The notes under the pieces: model-generated
Seen by the model: only the letters and a program-made list of their open reading frames with translations
What the model was told of the DNA's origin: nothing
The model's database searches: none
Shown here: positions 1 to 10,552 of the stretch, in pieces
How positions within the stretch are numbered: position 1 is the first letter of the stretch
Layout of the letters: every line of letters begins with the position of its first letter
Program-made: the position numbers and the translations under genes
Origin: Caballeronia sp. NK8
GTDB lineage: Bacteria > Pseudomonadota > Gammaproteobacteria > Burkholderiales > Burkholderiaceae
Length of the DNA stretch: 64,000 bases
Direction: 5' to 3'
NCBI RefSeq assembly: GCF_018408855.1
Contig: NZ_AP024322.1
Coordinates: 124,001-188,000, forward strand

Positions 1-1
1 G

Positions 2-415
2 CCGCCGAAGGGCATGCTGCCGTTCTCGACCGACTGGTTCATGACCTGGCAGCCGAACATCCATTCGTCGCTGTTTCACGCGATTTTTCGTTTCGTCGAT
101 ACGCACGGCGGCGTGAATTCGACGATTCAGAAGATCGTCAAAAGCTACCGTCTTTACCTCGAACATCTCGAGATGCACGGCGACGAACCCGTGCTCTCGC
201 TCACGCGCGCCTGGACACTCGTGCGCTACTTCGAATCCGGCATGCTGCAGACCAACGCCTGCACGCGCTGCGGGGGGCGCTTCGTCGCGCACGCGTACGA
301 GCTGCGCGCGGGCTACGTCTGCGGCCTGTGCCAGCCGCCGTCGCGCGCGGGCAAGACCCGCAAGGCGTCGATGCCGCCGGGCGTCACGGCGCACGCGCCG
401 CGCATCGCGGCCTGA
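2..415 (+). CDS. flhC: Flagellar transcriptional activator FlhC (C-terminal part, 5' end outside window)
   Basis: The reading frame is open from base 2, so this is the C-terminal part of a gene starting upstream. FlhC pairs with FlhD to form the master activator of flagellar class II promoters. The visible 137 residues include the family stretch PFSTDWFMTWQPN and a four-cysteine zinc site (CTRC, then CGLC about 22 residues later), as in FlhC. The following motAB-che operon is the usual Burkholderiaceae neighbour and a likely direct or indirect target. A perfect hairpin follows the stop codon. The identification is firm; only the start is missing. Confidence 0.95.
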   Translation, partial: PPKGMLPFSTDWFMTWQPNIHSSLFHAIFRFVDTHGGVNSTIQKIVKSYRLYLEHLEMHGDEPVLSLTRAWTLVRYFESGMLQTNACTRCGGRFVAHAYELRAGYVCGLCQPPSRAGKTRKASMPPGVTAHAPRIAA

Positions 416-416
416 T

Positions 417-436
417 GCCGCAGCCCTTGCTGCGGC
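417..436 (+). terminator. Hairpin after flhC
   Basis: A perfect 8-bp stem (GCCGCAGC / GCTGCGGC) with a CCTT loop lies directly behind the flhC stop. Only a short GGGGTTT follows, so it is a weak or partial terminator, or an mRNA-stabilising hairpin, between flhC and motA. Confidence 0.5.
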
Positions 437-545
437 GCGGGGTTTAGCGTTTGCCGCGCCTCTGGATTTGCCCCAAAGTTTTTCAGTCGAGTGCCGTAAA
501 CCACTTAACGGCGGTCTAACCGCACCCACAAGTGAGGACTCGACT

Positions 546-1406
546 GTGCTGATTTTCGTAGGATCGCTCGTGACATTGCTGTCCGTGTTCGGCGGTTACG
601 CGCTCGAAGGCGGCCACCTTGGCGCGCTCATGCAACCTGTCGAAATCTTGATGATCGCGGGCGCGGGCGTCGGAGCGTTCATCCTCGGCAACAACGTCAA
701 GACCATCAAGGCGACCATCCAGGTGCTTCCGACGCTCTTCAAGGGCGCGAAGTACGACAAGAGCATGTACATGGAGCTGATGGGCCTGCTCTACGTGCTG
801 CTCGCGAAGGCGCGCAAGGAAGGCACGCTTGCGCTCGAAGCGGATATCGAAGACCCGTCGAAGAGCCCGGTCTTCAGCCAGTACCCCAAGATTCTCGCGG
901 ATCACCACATCGTCGAATTCCTGACGGATTATCTGCGCCTCATGGTCAGCGGCAACATGAACGCGTTCGAGATCGAAAGCCTCATGGACGAGGAGATCGA
1001 GACGCATCACGTCGAAGGCGAAGCGCCCGCGCACGCGCTCACCAAGGTCGGCGACGCGATGCCCGCGTTCGGTATCGTCGCGGCGGTGATGGGCGTCGTC
1101 CACACGATGGCCTCCGCCGATCAGCCGCCCGCGATTCTCGGCGAGATGATCGCGCAGGCGCTCGTCGGCACTTTCCTCGGCATTCTGCTTTCCTACGGCT
1201 TCATCGGCCCGCTCGCGAACGTCGCGGAACAGCGCGTCGCGGAGCAGACCAAGATGTTCCAGTGCATCAAGGTGACGATCCTCGCGAGCCTGAACGGCTA
1301 CGCGCCCGCTATCGCGGTGGAGTTCGGCCGCAAGGTGCTGTTCTCGACGGAGCGCCCGTCGTTCTCCGAACTGGAAGAACACGTGCGCCGGGTCAAGTCG
1401 AAGTGA
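546..1406 (+). CDS. motA: Flagellar motor stator protein MotA
   Basis: MotA forms, with MotB, the proton-conducting stator of the flagellar motor in the inner membrane. The protein starts VLIFVGSLVTLLSVFGG with a GTG codon, chosen because GAGG (534-537) sits 8 bases upstream and the resulting 286 residues match the family length. An upstream ATG at 468 would add 26 uncharacteristic residues. Four membrane segments are visible. The third holds the conserved PAFGIVAAVMGVV proline motif, and the fourth is near IAQALVGTFLGILLSYGF. The large cytoplasmic loop between segments 2 and 3 carries the charged residues that contact FliG. It is followed 25 bases later by motB. Confidence 0.96.
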   Translation: MLIFVGSLVTLLSVFGGYALEGGHLGALMQPVEILMIAGAGVGAFILGNNVKTIKATIQVLPTLFKGAKYDKSMYMELMGLLYVLLAKARKEGTLALEADIEDPSKSPVFSQYPKILADHHIVEFLTDYLRLMVSGNMNAFEIESLMDEEIETHHVEGEAPAHALTKVGDAMPAFGIVAAVMGVVHTMASADQPPAILGEMIAQALVGTFLGILLSYGFIGPLANVAEQRVAEQTKMFQCIKVTILASLNGYAPAIAVEFGRKVLFSTERPSFSELEEHVRRVKSK

Positions 1407-1431
1407 CTTCCTCATCATTCGAGACACAGCG

Positions 1432-2430
1432 ATGAGCACCGAACGCGAACGTCCGATCTTCATCAAGCGCATCGTCGCCGGCAAGAAGGGCCATCACGGC
1501 GGCGCGTGGAAGCTCGCCTATGCGGACTTCATGACCGCGATGATGGCGTTCTTCCTGCTGATGTGGCTGCTTTCGTCGACCTCGCCGGTGCAGCGGCGCG
1601 GCATCGCCGAGTACTTCAACATGCCGCTCAAGGCGGCGATGGTCGGCGGCAAGACCGTCGGCATGGACAACAGCATCCTGACCGGCGGCGGACGCGACAT
1701 CTCCAGCAGCGAAGCGGGCGCGGCGCGCAAGACCAATGGCAGCACGCAGCTCGCGCAACGCGCCTCGTCCGACGCCGACGAAGAATTGCTCAAGGCCGCG
1801 CAAGGCGAGCTGGAACGGCGCGAACAGGTGCGCCTGCACGATCTTCAGGTGAAGCTCATGGCCGCGATCGAGGCCAATCCCACGTTGCGCCAGTTCAGGC
1901 AGCAGATCCGCATCGAATCGACGCAGCAGGGCTTGCGCATCGAGATCGTCGATACCCAGAAGCGCCCGATGTTCGCGCTCTCCAGCGACGCCGTGCAGCC
2001 CTACATGCGCGACATCCTGCGCGAGATCGGCAGGACGTTGAACGACGTGCCGAACCGCATCGTCGTGCAGGGGCACACCGACGCCGTGAAGTACGCCGGC
2101 GGCGACAAGGGCTACAGCAACTGGGAGCTGTCGGCGGACCGCGCCAACGCGTCACGGCGCGAGCTGGTTGCGGGCGGCATGGACGAGGCGAAAGTGCTGC
2201 GCGTGCTCGGCCTTTCATCGACGCAGAACCTGAACAAAAAGGACCCGCTCGATCCGGAGAACCGGCGCATCAGCGTCATCGTGCTCAACCGGCGGGCGGA
2301 AATGTCGATGTTGCGCGACGACGGCTCGCCCGGCGCGACGCTCGACAACGGCACGGACGAGCAAGGCGCGCCCACGACTGCGCTCGGCCAGCTTATTCCC
2401 GGTGTCGCGGCTCGGCCTGCGGCGCATTGA
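1432..2430 (+). CDS. motB: Flagellar motor stator protein MotB
   Basis: MotB anchors the stator to peptidoglycan and carries the proton-binding aspartate. The single transmembrane helix (about residues 30-48) begins AYADFMTAMMAFFLLMWL. Asp32 is the proton-conducting residue. The C-terminal half (about 180-300) is an OmpA-like peptidoglycan-binding domain with VQGHTDAVKY and the motif NWELSADRANASRR. At 332 residues it is slightly longer than the E. coli protein because of a variable tail. The gene lies 25 bases after motA and belongs to the same transcript. Confidence 0.96.
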   Translation: MSTERERPIFIKRIVAGKKGHHGGAWKLAYADFMTAMMAFFLLMWLLSSTSPVQRRGIAEYFNMPLKAAMVGGKTVGMDNSILTGGGRDISSSEAGAARKTNGSTQLAQRASSDADEELLKAAQGELERREQVRLHDLQVKLMAAIEANPTLRQFRQQIRIESTQQGLRIEIVDTQKRPMFALSSDAVQPYMRDILREIGRTLNDVPNRIVVQGHTDAVKYAGGDKGYSNWELSADRANASRRELVAGGMDEAKVLRVLGLSSTQNLNKKDPLDPENRRISVIVLNRRAEMSMLRDDGSPGATLDNGTDEQGAPTTALGQLIPGVAARPAAH

Positions 2431-2497
2431 GCAGATTGCTCGAAAAAGACGCTCAAGACTCGACACGTTTTGACCGTCATCCCGGCAAGAGACAAAC

Positions 2498-2875
2498 ATG
2501 ATCAAACACATTCTGGCAATCGACGATTCCGCCGCGATGCGGCAAATCCTCTCGGCGACGCTGTCGACGGCGGGTTACGAAGTGACCGTCGCGTCGGACG
2601 GCGACGAAGGCCTGGAGTGGGCGCTCGCGGAGCGCTTCGATCTCGTTCTGACCGACCAGCACATGCCGGGCAGAAGCGGGCTCGATCTGATCGTGGCGCT
2701 GCGCGGCAACCCCGCTTACAAGGCGACGCCGATTCTCGTGCTGACGACCGAAGGCGGCGAGCCGTTCAAGGACGCGGCGCGTTCGGCGGGCGCGACGGGC
2801 TGGATCGAGAAGCCGCTCGATCCGGACCTGCTGACCGAACTCGTCGCCGCGCTCTCGGAAGACACGCAGCACTGA
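2498..2875 (+). CDS. Single-domain CheY-like response regulator
   Basis: A 125-residue stand-alone receiver domain. The acidic pocket is Asp9-Asp10, the phospho-acceptor is Asp53 (LTDQHMPG), and the conserved lysine is in WIEKPLD near residue 104. There is no output domain, so it probably works by protein contact or as a phosphate sink for CheA, encoded 51 bases downstream. A second, more canonical CheY is encoded at 10553. Burkholderiaceae che operons often hold this first receiver just upstream of cheA. Which of the two binds the flagellar switch cannot be told from sequence; the second resembles E. coli CheY more closely. Confidence 0.92.
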   Translation: MIKHILAIDDSAAMRQILSATLSTAGYEVTVASDGDEGLEWALAERFDLVLTDQHMPGRSGLDLIVALRGNPAYKATPILVLTTEGGEPFKDAARSAGATGWIEKPLDPDLLTELVAALSEDTQH

Positions 2876-2926
2876 AGCCGAAGCCCAAGACAACCCGCGC
2901 AAGCACGCGCCGATGGTGACTCAAGC

Positions 2927-5203
2927 ATGACACTCGACATTACCCAGTTCTACCAGACCTTCTTCGACGAAGCGGACGAACTGCTCGCGCAGATGGAGCA
3001 GCTGCTGCTCGTTCTGGATATCGCGAATCCGGACCCGGAAGACCTCGCGGCGATCTTTCGCGCGGCGCACTCGATCAAGGGCGGCGCGGCGACCTTCGGC
3101 TTCACCGCGCTCACCGAAACGACGCACATTCTCGAATCGCTGCTGGACCGCGCACGCAACAACGAGCTGGTCCTGCGCCGCGACATGATCGACACCTTCC
3201 TCGCGACCAAGGACGTGCTCTCGGACCAGCTCGCCGCCTATCGCGCGAGCGCCGAGCCGGATGCGGCCGCGGCCGCCGCGATCTGCGCGAAGCTGGAACG
3301 CCTGAAGAACGAGACCGCCGAAGCCGGCGATGCGCCCGCGAAGATCGAGCCGCCCGCGCTGCCGGGCACGCAGCAAGTCGCGTCGAACGCGAGCGTCGCG
3401 CCCGCCTACGAAGGACCGAACGCCGCGCCCGCGCACGTGGTCGCGCAGGCGATGGACGCGATCGAGGACGACGGCAACTGGGACGGCGCGTTCGAGCTCA
3501 CCGATGGAATCACGCATGCAGGAACCGCTGCCGATGCAACGCCGGGACACACCGGCGCACCGGTGGCGGAAGTTGGACCCCACCTGAAAATTACGCTACG
3601 GGGGGTGGGCGAGAAGGACCTGGCAACGCTGATCGGCGAGCTGGGGAATCTGGGAAGCATCGTCGGAGAAAAGAAGACGGACGCCGAGTACGTGGTATGG
3701 CTCGACTCGGACGTCCCGGCCGACGATATCGTCGCTGTGTGCTGTTTCGTGATTGATGAAGCGCAGATCACGATCGGCCGTGGCGACGCGGCGGCGCAAT
3801 CCGCCGAAGCAACGCCGGCAGTGGAAGAAGCACGACCCACGCTACGGGAAGAGCCGAAGCAATCGCAGGCGCAGGCAGCGCCCGCATCCGCGGCCAGCAA
3901 GGAAGCAGCAAAAGAAGAAGCGGCGGCGGCGGGTGTACAACACCCGTCCGCCCAGCCGTCCAGAACCGCCGCGAGCGATGCCGACAAGAAGGCGCGCCCG
4001 CAGGCCGCCGCATCGGCGGAAGGCAGCTCGATTCGCGTCGGCGTGGAGAAGGTCGATCAGCTCATCAATCTGGTGGGTGAACTCGTCATCACGCAGGCGA
4101 TGCTCGCGGAAACCACGAGCACGTTCGATCCCGCCTTGCACGACCGCCTTTTCAACGGCATGGCGCAGCTCGAGCGCAACGCGCGCGATCTGCAAGAGGC
4201 CGTCATGTCCATCCGCATGATGCCGATGGACTACGTATTCAGCCGCTTCCCGCGCCTCGTGCGCGATATCGCCGGCAAGCTCGGCAAGGAAGTGGAACTC
4301 GTCACGTTCGGTCAGGCGACCGAGCTCGACAAGAGCCTGATCGAGCGCATCATCGATCCGCTCACGCACCTCGTGCGCAACTCGCTCGATCACGGCATCG
4401 AGACCGTGGAAGCGCGCCGCGCGGCGGGCAAGTCGACCACCGGCCAGCTCGTGCTGTCGGCGGCGCATCACGGCGGCAACATCGTCATCGAAGTAAGCGA
4501 CGACGGCGCCGGCCTGCGCCGCGACAAGATTCTCGCGAAGGCGCAGAAGCAGGGCATGCAGGTGTCCGATTCGATGAGCGATGAAGAAGTCTGGCAACTC
4601 ATCTTCATGCCGGGCTTTTCGACCGCCGAACAGGTGACCGATATCTCCGGCCGCGGTGTGGGCATGGACGTGGTGAAGCGCAACATCCAGTCGATGGGCG
4701 GCCACGTCGAAATCATGTCGCGCCAGGGCGCGGGCACGACGACGAAGATCGTGCTGCCGCTCACGCTCGCGATTCTCGACGGCATGTCGGTGAAGGTCGG
4801 CAACGAGATCTTCATCTTGCCGCTGAACTTCGTGATGGAGTCGCTGCAGCCGGTCGCCGAAGACATCTACACGGTCGCGAACGGCGAGCGCGTGGTGCGC
4901 GTGCGCGGTGAATATCTGCCGCTCGTCGCGTTGCATCGCGTGTTCGATGTCGAAGGCGCGCGCACCGAGCCGACGCAAGGCATCGTCACGATCATGCAGA
5001 CCGAGGGACGGCGTTTCGCCATGCTGATCGACGAACTCGTCGGCCAGCAGCAGGTCGTCGTGAAGAACCTCGAAACCAATTACCGCAAGGTGCACGGCAT
5101 CTCCGCCGCGACCATCCTGGGCGATGGCAGCGTCGCGCTGATCGTCGACGTGGCCGCGCTCAACCGCGAATCGCGCGCACAGCACGGCGCGCACTCTCAT
5201 TGA
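2927..5203 (+). CDS. cheA: Chemotaxis sensor histidine kinase CheA
   Basis: The 758-residue CheA takes signals from receptor-CheW arrays and phosphorylates CheY and CheB. The N-terminal HPt domain has phospho-His48 in [16 protein letters not shown]2-like CheY-docking segment (about 220-285) follows a long Ala/Pro linker. The P3 dimerisation helix ([18 protein letters not shown]) leads to the ATPase domain with the N box ([12 protein letters not shown]), G1 (VSDDGAGL) and G2 ([10 protein letters not shown]). The C-terminal P5 domain is CheW-like. Codon choice in the linker and P2 stretch (about 3500-3990) is less GC-biased and includes a run of six G, which suits a fast-drifting region. The stop is followed by the cheW ribosome site. 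Confidence 0.97.
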   Translation: MTLDITQFYQTFFDEADELLAQMEQLLLVLDIANPDPEDLAAIFRAAHSIKGGAATFGFTALTETTHILESLLDRARNNELVLRRDMIDTFLATKDVLSDQLAAYRASAEPDAAAAAAICAKLERLKNETAEAGDAPAKIEPPALPGTQQVASNASVAPAYEGPNAAPAHVVAQAMDAIEDDGNWDGAFELTDGITHAGTAADATPGHTGAPVAEVGPHLKITLRGVGEKDLATLIGELGNLGSIVGEKKTDAEYVVWLDSDVPADDIVAVCCFVIDEAQITIGRGDAAAQSAEATPAVEEARPTLREEPKQSQAQAAPASAASKEAAKEEAAAAGVQHPSAQPSRTAASDADKKARPQAAASAEGSSIRVGVEKVDQLINLVGELVITQAMLAETTSTFDPALHDRLFNGMAQLERNARDLQEAVMSIRMMPMDYVFSRFPRLVRDIAGKLGKEVELVTFGQATELDKSLIERIIDPLTHLVRNSLDHGIETVEARRAAGKSTTGQLVLSAAHHGGNIVIEVSDDGAGLRRDKILAKAQKQGMQVSDSMSDEEVWQLIFMPGFSTAEQVTDISGRGVGMDVVKRNIQSMGGHVEIMSRQGAGTTTKIVLPLTLAILDGMSVKVGNEIFILPLNFVMESLQPVAEDIYTVANGERVVRVRGEYLPLVALHRVFDVEGARTEPTQGIVTIMQTEGRRFAMLIDELVGQQQVVVKNLETNYRKVHGISAATILGDGSVALIVDVAALNRESRAQHGAHSH

Positions 5204-5220
5204 TACCGAAGGAGCCTCTC

Positions 5221-5739
5221 ATGGCAGACGTTCAAACGATTCATACCGCTGCGCCTTCGCGACGTGATGCGGGTCACGCCGAAGCGGCCGGACAGGAATT
5301 TCTGGTGTTCACGCTCGGCGCCGAGGAATACGGCATCGACATTCTGAAGGTGCAGGAAATTCGCGGCTACGACAACGTTACGCGCATCGCGAATGCGCCC
5401 GCGTTCATCAAGGGCGTGATCAATCTGCGCGGCATCATCGTGCCGATCGTCGATATGCGCATCAAGTTCAATCTGGGCCGCGTCGAGTACGACAACCAGA
5501 CGGTCGTGATCATCCTGAACGTCGCGCATCGCGTGGTCGGCATGGTGGTCGATGGCGTGTCGGACGTGCTCACGCTCACGCAGGAACAAGTGATGCCCGC
5601 GCCCGAATTCGGCGGCACGCTCGCAACGGAATATCTCACGGGCCTCGGCACGGTCGACGGCCGCATGCTGATCCTGATGGACATCGAAAAGCTCATGACG
5701 AGCCGCGAGATGGAGTTGATCGACTCCGTCGCCGCATAA
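5221..5739 (+). CDS. cheW: Chemotaxis coupling protein CheW
   Basis: CheW links chemoreceptors to CheA in the polar array. The start [10 protein letters not shown] was chosen because a strong AAGGAG (5210-5215) lies just upstream; an ATA/ATC-region start at 5200 would overlap the cheA stop and lacks such a site. The 172 residues cover the two-subdomain CheW fold with [22 protein letters not shown] and the conserved segment [14 protein letters not shown]. It sits between cheA and the MCP gene in the same transcript. Confidence 0.96.
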   Translation: MADVQTIHTAAPSRRDAGHAEAAGQEFLVFTLGAEEYGIDILKVQEIRGYDNVTRIANAPAFIKGVINLRGIIVPIVDMRIKFNLGRVEYDNQTVVIILNVAHRVVGMVVDGVSDVLTLTQEQVMPAPEFGGTLATEYLTGLGTVDGRMLILMDIEKLMTSREMELIDSVAA

Positions 5740-5761
5740 CGAGCGAAGCGAGAAATAAGCC

Positions 5762-7591
5762 ATGTTGAAGAAGTTGTCGATCCGCACGACGCTCACGCTC
5801 GTCGGCCTGCTGTTCACCGGATGCGCGGCGCTGATCGGCGCGCTCGCGCTCGTCGGCCTCAATTCCGCCGGCGCATCGCTTGCGTCGCTCGCGCAGGAAG
5901 ACATGGTCGCGATGCGCGCGCTGGCCGAGACATCGTCGTATCTGCTGCGTTCGCGCATCACGCTCGACCGCGTGCGCTCGCTCGCCGAAGCGGGCAGCAC
6001 GGAAGAAGCGAAGAAGGCGATCGATCGCGGCCAGTATCTGCTCGACAAGAGCAACGAAAACTGGAAGCTCTATCTCGATACGCCGAAGCCGATGCTGCCG
6101 AAGGAGACGCTCGACGCGCTCGTCGCGCAACGCGACGCGCTCGTGAAAACCGGCGTTGAGCCGGAGTTCGCCGCGATCCGCGCGAACGACATGGCCGCGT
6201 ATCACGCAATCGCCGACACGAAGATCAGCCCGATGTTCGTCGCGTTCGATCAGGCCGTGACGGCCGCTGTCGCATCGCATCAGGAACACGCGGAACAATC
6301 GCGCGCCGGCACGGCATCGCATATCGCGGCGCTCAACCTGACGATCGGCGCGGTGCTCGTGCTCGCGGTGCTGATGCTCATCGGCACGCGCATGGCGCTC
6401 TCCAGCCTCATCGTGAAGCCGATCAACGACGCCGTCGATCACTTCGACCGCATCTCGCGCGGCGATCTCACGCAGTCCACGCACACCGACAGGACCAACG
6501 AAATCGGCCGCCTGTTCGCGGGTATCGAGCGCATGCGCGGCAATCTGACCACGATGGTCGGTTCGGTGCGTCACGGCGCGGAATCGATCGATGTCGGCGC
6601 GCATGAAATCGCGAGCGGCAACACGGATCTGTCGCAGCGCACGGAAGAGCAGGCGGCGTCGCTGCAGGAAACGGCGTCGAGCATGGAAGAGCTGACGAGC
6701 ACGGTGAAGCAGAACGCCGACAACGCGCGCCAGGCGAGCCAGCTCGCGGTGAACGCGTCGGATATCGCGTCGCGCGGCGGCGTGGTCGTCGAGCAGGTCG
6801 TCGAGACGATGCATGCGATCGCGTCGAGTTCGAACAAGGTCGTCGACATCATCGGCGTGATCGAAGGCATTGCGTTCCAGACCAACATTCTCGCGTTGAA
6901 CGCGGCCGTCGAAGCGGCGCGCGCGGGCGAGGAGGGGCGCGGCTTCGCGGTGGTCGCGGGCGAAGTGCGCTCGCTCGCGCAACGCAGCGCGGCGGCGGCG
7001 AAGGAAATCAAGACTCTGATCGGCGATTCGGCCGCGAAGGTCGACAGCGGCACGGAACTCGTCGCACGCGCCGGCCAGACGATGGGCGAGATCGTGCAGG
7101 CAGTGCGCCGCGTGACCGACATCATGGGCGAGATCAGCGCGGCGTCGGAGGAGCAGTCCGACGGCATCGAGCAGGTCAATCGCGCCGTCACCCAGATGGA
7201 CAGCGTGACGCAGCAGAACGCCGCGCTCGTCGAGCAGGCGGCTGCGGCTGCGGCGTCGCTCGAAGAGCAGACGCGCCAGTTGAAGGACGTGGTCGCGCAA
7301 TGGCGTCTGGAGAGCGGGGCGCCGGTGCGCGCGAGCGCATCGACGGCGGCCGCGCGCATCAAGGCGTCGGCGCCGGCTGCGCGTGTCGAGCCTTCATCGA
7401 AGAGCGTCGTCAAGCACGCGAACTCTGTCGAGAACGCAAAAGTTGCGGCGGAAGCAGCCGTTATCAAGGAAACAGGCAAGGAAGCGGGCAAGGAAGTGGC
7501 CAAGGCTGCGATCAAGCCGGCCAGCGTCGCGAAACCCGCACCGCGCGCCAAGGCAACCACCGCCGATGACGGCGACTGGGAAACCTTCTAA
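5762..7591 (+). CDS. Methyl-accepting chemotaxis protein (Tsr/Tar type)
   Basis: A 609-residue transmembrane chemoreceptor. TM1 lies at about 10-35, followed by a roughly 150-residue periplasmic four-helix-type sensor. TM2 is near [19 protein letters not shown], then HAMP ([19 protein letters not shown]) and a long signalling coiled coil. The hairpin tip is canonical ([20 protein letters not shown]). The far C-terminus is DWETF, a variant of the NWETF pentapeptide that tethers CheR and CheB on high-abundance receptors, after an Ala/Lys-rich flexible linker. The ligand cannot be read from sequence. Its place inside the che operon suggests it is the principal receptor. Confidence 0.95.
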   Translation: MLKKLSIRTTLTLVGLLFTGCAALIGALALVGLNSAGASLASLAQEDMVAMRALAETSSYLLRSRITLDRVRSLAEAGSTEEAKKAIDRGQYLLDKSNENWKLYLDTPKPMLPKETLDALVAQRDALVKTGVEPEFAAIRANDMAAYHAIADTKISPMFVAFDQAVTAAVASHQEHAEQSRAGTASHIAALNLTIGAVLVLAVLMLIGTRMALSSLIVKPINDAVDHFDRISRGDLTQSTHTDRTNEIGRLFAGIERMRGNLTTMVGSVRHGAESIDVGAHEIASGNTDLSQRTEEQAASLQETASSMEELTSTVKQNADNARQASQLAVNASDIASRGGVVVEQVVETMHAIASSSNKVVDIIGVIEGIAFQTNILALNAAVEAARAGEEGRGFAVVAGEVRSLAQRSAAAAKEIKTLIGDSAAKVDSGTELVARAGQTMGEIVQAVRRVTDIMGEISAASEEQSDGIEQVNRAVTQMDSVTQQNAALVEQAAAAAASLEEQTRQLKDVVAQWRLESGAPVRASASTAAARIKASAPAARVEPSSKSVVKHANSVENAKVAAEAAVIKETGKEAGKEVAKAAIKPASVAKPAPRAKATTADDGDWETF

Positions 7592-7748
7592 ACGAAACCG
7601 AAACGACAACGACCATGCTGGCCTCGCGCGACACGACTGATTACCGGCGTTTCATCGAAACGCACGGACGACGCGAGTCCGCATGGTCACGCGCGACGAA
7701 CACGCCACATCGGGCGCGGCTGAGCGCGCCAAGGAAGCACGAGACATC

Positions 7749-8672
7749 ATGATGGCAACGCGCAACCCGCGCGTCGACCTGGCCCCGAGTGTGCGGGGCC
7801 CGGAAGTCGAGCGCGATTTCGAATTCACGGTGGCGGATTTCGCCCGCATTCGCGAGCTGATTCATCGGCGCGCGGGCATCTCGCTGTCGGACCATAAACG
7901 CGACATGGCGTACAGCCGCCTCGCGCGCCGTCTGCGCGCATGCGGCATCGATACGTTCAAGCAGTATCTCGATCGCCTCGAAACGAACGAGGACAACGCC
8001 GAGTGGGAAGCGTTCGTCAACGCGCTGACCACCAACCTGACGGCGTTCTTCCGCGAGTCGCATCACTTTCCGATTCTCGCGGAGTTCGTGAAGCGCCGGC
8101 AGCAGCCGTTCTCGGTGTGGTGCTCGGCGGCGTCGACGGGCGAGGAGCCGTATTCCATCGCGATGACGCTCGTCGAAGCGCTCGGCGAGCACGCCGCGCG
8201 CCAGTGCACGGTGTTCGCGAGCGACATCGACAGTCAGGTGCTCGCCAAGGCCGAAGCGGGCGTGTATTCGCTCGATCAGGTGAAGGCATTGTCCGTCGAG
8301 CGTCTCAAGCGCTTCTTCCTGAAGGGCACCGGTTCGCACGCGGGTCTCGTGAAAGTGCGCCCCGAATTGCGCGCGATGGTGAACTTCGGCCGCGTGAATC
8401 TGACCGACGCGCGCTACGACCTGAAAGGCCCGTTCGACGCGATCTTCTGCCGCAACGTGATGATCTACTTCGACAAGCCGACGCAAGGCCAGGTGCTCTC
8501 GCGCTTCGAGCCGCTGATGAAGCCGGGCGGCCTGTTGTTCGCGGGACATTCGGAGAATTTCACGTACGTGTCGCAGGCGTTCAGGTTGCGCGGCCAGACC
8601 GTGTATGAGCTGTCGCGCGACCTCAAGCCGGCGGCGAAGCCGCAGCGCGCGCTCGCGGGAGAGACGGCATGA
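7749..8672 (+). CDS. cheR: Chemotaxis protein methyltransferase CheR
   Basis: CheR methylates receptor glutamates with S-adenosylmethionine. The N-terminal helical domain ([19 protein letters not shown]) precedes the methyltransferase domain with the SAM-binding motif [16 protein letters not shown] and [15 protein letters not shown] chose the ATG at 7749 because AAGGAAG (7731-7737) precedes it. A longer form from 7683 adds 22 residues without a good ribosome site. The length is then 307 residues, normal for the family. The stop overlaps the start of cheD by 4 bases (ATGA), indicating translational coupling. Confidence 0.95.
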   Translation: MMATRNPRVDLAPSVRGPEVERDFEFTVADFARIRELIHRRAGISLSDHKRDMAYSRLARRLRACGIDTFKQYLDRLETNEDNAEWEAFVNALTTNLTAFFRESHHFPILAEFVKRRQQPFSVWCSAASTGEEPYSIAMTLVEALGEHAARQCTVFASDIDSQVLAKAEAGVYSLDQVKALSVERLKRFFLKGTGSHAGLVKVRPELRAMVNFGRVNLTDARYDLKGPFDAIFCRNVMIYFDKPTQGQVLSRFEPLMKPGGLLFAGHSENFTYVSQAFRLRGQTVYELSRDLKPAAKPQRALAGETA

Positions 8673-9403
8673 GCGGGCTGCCCATCGCGTCGAATCTTTA
8701 CTTCGACAATCATTTCAAGAAGCCGGGCGTGAAGCTCCTGCCGAACGAGTTCTACATGACGAGCGAAGACATGGTGCTCGTCACCGTGCTCGGCTCGTGC
8801 GTGGCGGCGTGCATCAACGATCGCACGGCGGGCATCGGCGGCATGAATCATTTCATGCTGCCCGACGACGGCTCCGACGCATCGCACGCATCGTCCGATT
8901 CGATGCGCTACGGCGCGTACGCGATGGAAGTGCTCATCAACGAGCTCATCAAGCGTGGCGGGCGGCGCGAACGCTTCGAAGCAAAAGTGTTCGGCGGCGG
9001 CGCGGTGCTCGCGGGCATGACGACCATCAACATCGGCGATCGCAATTCGGAATTCGTGCGGCGCTATCTCGCGCTGGAGAAGATCCGCATCGTCGCCGAG
9101 GACTTGCAGGGCATGCATCCGCGCAAGGTCGCGTTCATGCCGCGCTCGGGCCAGGTGATGGTGAAGAAACTGAAGACCGCGCATGACCCGGTCGTGGTCG
9201 AACGCGAGCAGGCGCTCGTGCAGCGCACGCCGGAAGAGCGCGCCGAACGGCTCGCGAAGGCGCGTGCGCGTGTCGAGCTGTTCCAGTCGAACACGGCGAG
9301 CACGAAACCGCGCGCGGAATTGTTCACGACGAATGCGTCGGGCGTGAAGCGCCCGCGTGCGGAACTGTTCACGTCGCGTATGAAGATCGTGGAGGAAGCA
9401 TGA
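8669..9403 (+). CDS. cheD: Receptor glutamine deamidase CheD with repeat tail
   Basis: CheD deamidates receptor glutamines and can interact with phosphatases in some bacteria. The core holds the catalytic cysteine and histidine regions: [15 protein letters not shown], then [10 protein letters not shown]. At 244 residues it is longer than usual. The extra C-terminal 45 residues contain three copies of R(V/A)ELF followed by Gln/Thr and Ser/Thr, coded at 9269, 9311 and 9356. The function of this tail is unknown. It overlaps both cheR and cheB by 4 bases, so the three modification enzymes are translationally coupled. Confidence 0.94.
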   Translation: MSGLPIASNLYFDNHFKKPGVKLLPNEFYMTSEDMVLVTVLGSCVAACINDRTAGIGGMNHFMLPDDGSDASHASSDSMRYGAYAMEVLINELIKRGGRRERFEAKVFGGGAVLAGMTTINIGDRNSEFVRRYLALEKIRIVAEDLQGMHPRKVAFMPRSGQVMVKKLKTAHDPVVVEREQALVQRTPEERAERLAKARARVELFQSNTASTKPRAELFTTNASGVKRPRAELFTSRMKIVEEA

Positions 9404-10503
9404 CACTCAGCCACGCGCCGAAAATCAAGGTGCTGTGCGTCGACGACTCGGCGCTCGTGCGCAGCCTGATGACCGAAATCATCAACTCGCAGCCCGACAT
9501 GCACGTCTGCGCGACCGCGCCCGATCCGCTCGTCGCGCGCGAGCTGATCAAGCTGCACAACCCGGACGTGCTGACGCTCGACGTCGAAATGCCGCGCATG
9601 GACGGCCTCGACTTTCTCGAAAAGCTGATGCGCCTGCGGCCGATGCCGGTCGTGATGGTGTCGTCGCTGACCGAGCGCGGCAACGAAATCACGCTGCGCG
9701 CCCTGGAACTCGGCGCGGTCGATTTCGTCACGAAGCCGAAAGTCGGCATTCGCGACGGCATGCTCGATTACGCCGAAAAGCTCGCCGACAAGATTCGCGC
9801 CGCGTCGCGCGCGCGCGTCAAGCAGGCGGCGCACGCGTCGAGCGTTCCCGCGAACGCGAACGCGGCTGCGCACAAGCCCGCGCCGCATTTCAACAACCCG
9901 CTCGTGTCGACGGAAAAGCTCGTGATCGTCGGCGCATCGACGGGCGGCACGGAAGCGATCCGCGAAGTGCTCGTGCCGCTGCCGCCCGATGCGCCCGCGG
10001 TGCTCATCGCGCAGCACATGCCGCCGGGCTTCACGAAATCGTTCGCGCAGCGCCTGAACGGGCTGTGCCGCATCACCGTGAAGGAAGCGGAGCACGGCGA
10101 GCGCGTGCTGCCGGGTCACGCGTATATCGCGCCGGGCCACGCGCATCTGTTGCTCGCGAGAAGCGGCGCGAACTATGTCGCGCATCTGTCGGATGCGGCG
10201 CCGGTGAACCGGCATCGGCCTTCGGTCGACGTGCTGTTCCGCTCGGCGGCGCAGCACGCGGGCAAGAACGCGATCGGCGTGATCCTGACCGGCATGGGCC
10301 GCGACGGCGCCGCCGGTCTTCTGGAGATGCAGCAGGCGGGCGCATACACGCTCGCGCAGGACGAAGCGAGTTGCGTGGTGTTCGGCATGCCGCGCGAAGC
10401 GATTGCAATGGGCGGCGCAAGCGAGATCGCGCCGCTCTCTGAAATGAGCCGGCGCGTGATGGCGCGGCTTGCCTCGATGGGCGAACGCGTGCAGCGCGTC
10501 TGA
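9400..10503 (+). CDS. cheB: Chemotaxis methylesterase/deamidase CheB
   Basis: CheB removes receptor methyl groups and is activated by CheA-dependent phosphorylation. The receiver domain (1-125) has phospho-Asp61 ([10 protein letters not shown]). An Ala-rich linker leads to the methylesterase domain with the Ser motif [14 protein letters not shown], the His motif [16 protein letters not shown] and the Asp motif GMGRDGAAG, which together give the Ser-His-Asp triad. At 367 residues it is a normal length. It follows cheD with a 4-base overlap and precedes cheY by 49 bases. Confidence 0.97.
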   Translation: MTLSHAPKIKVLCVDDSALVRSLMTEIINSQPDMHVCATAPDPLVARELIKLHNPDVLTLDVEMPRMDGLDFLEKLMRLRPMPVVMVSSLTERGNEITLRALELGAVDFVTKPKVGIRDGMLDYAEKLADKIRAASRARVKQAAHASSVPANANAAAHKPAPHFNNPLVSTEKLVIVGASTGGTEAIREVLVPLPPDAPAVLIAQHMPPGFTKSFAQRLNGLCRITVKEAEHGERVLPGHAYIAPGHAHLLLARSGANYVAHLSDAAPVNRHRPSVDVLFRSAAQHAGKNAIGVILTGMGRDGAAGLLEMQQAGAYTLAQDEASCVVFGMPREAIAMGGASEIAPLSEMSRRVMARLASMGERVQRV

Positions 10504-10552
10504 ACTTTGGAATTGAGCGGCGCCGCCGCATTGAGAACTCAAGGGAGTAAAG

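Noticed and set aside
516..1484. A 322-codon minus-strand frame over motA
   Set aside because: Same shadow pattern; motA on the plus strand has all family motifs.
3832..3992. Ala/Gln/Lys-rich stretch in cheA taken as a possible repeat or insertion
   Set aside because: It is the flexible inter-domain linker normal for CheA and stays in frame.
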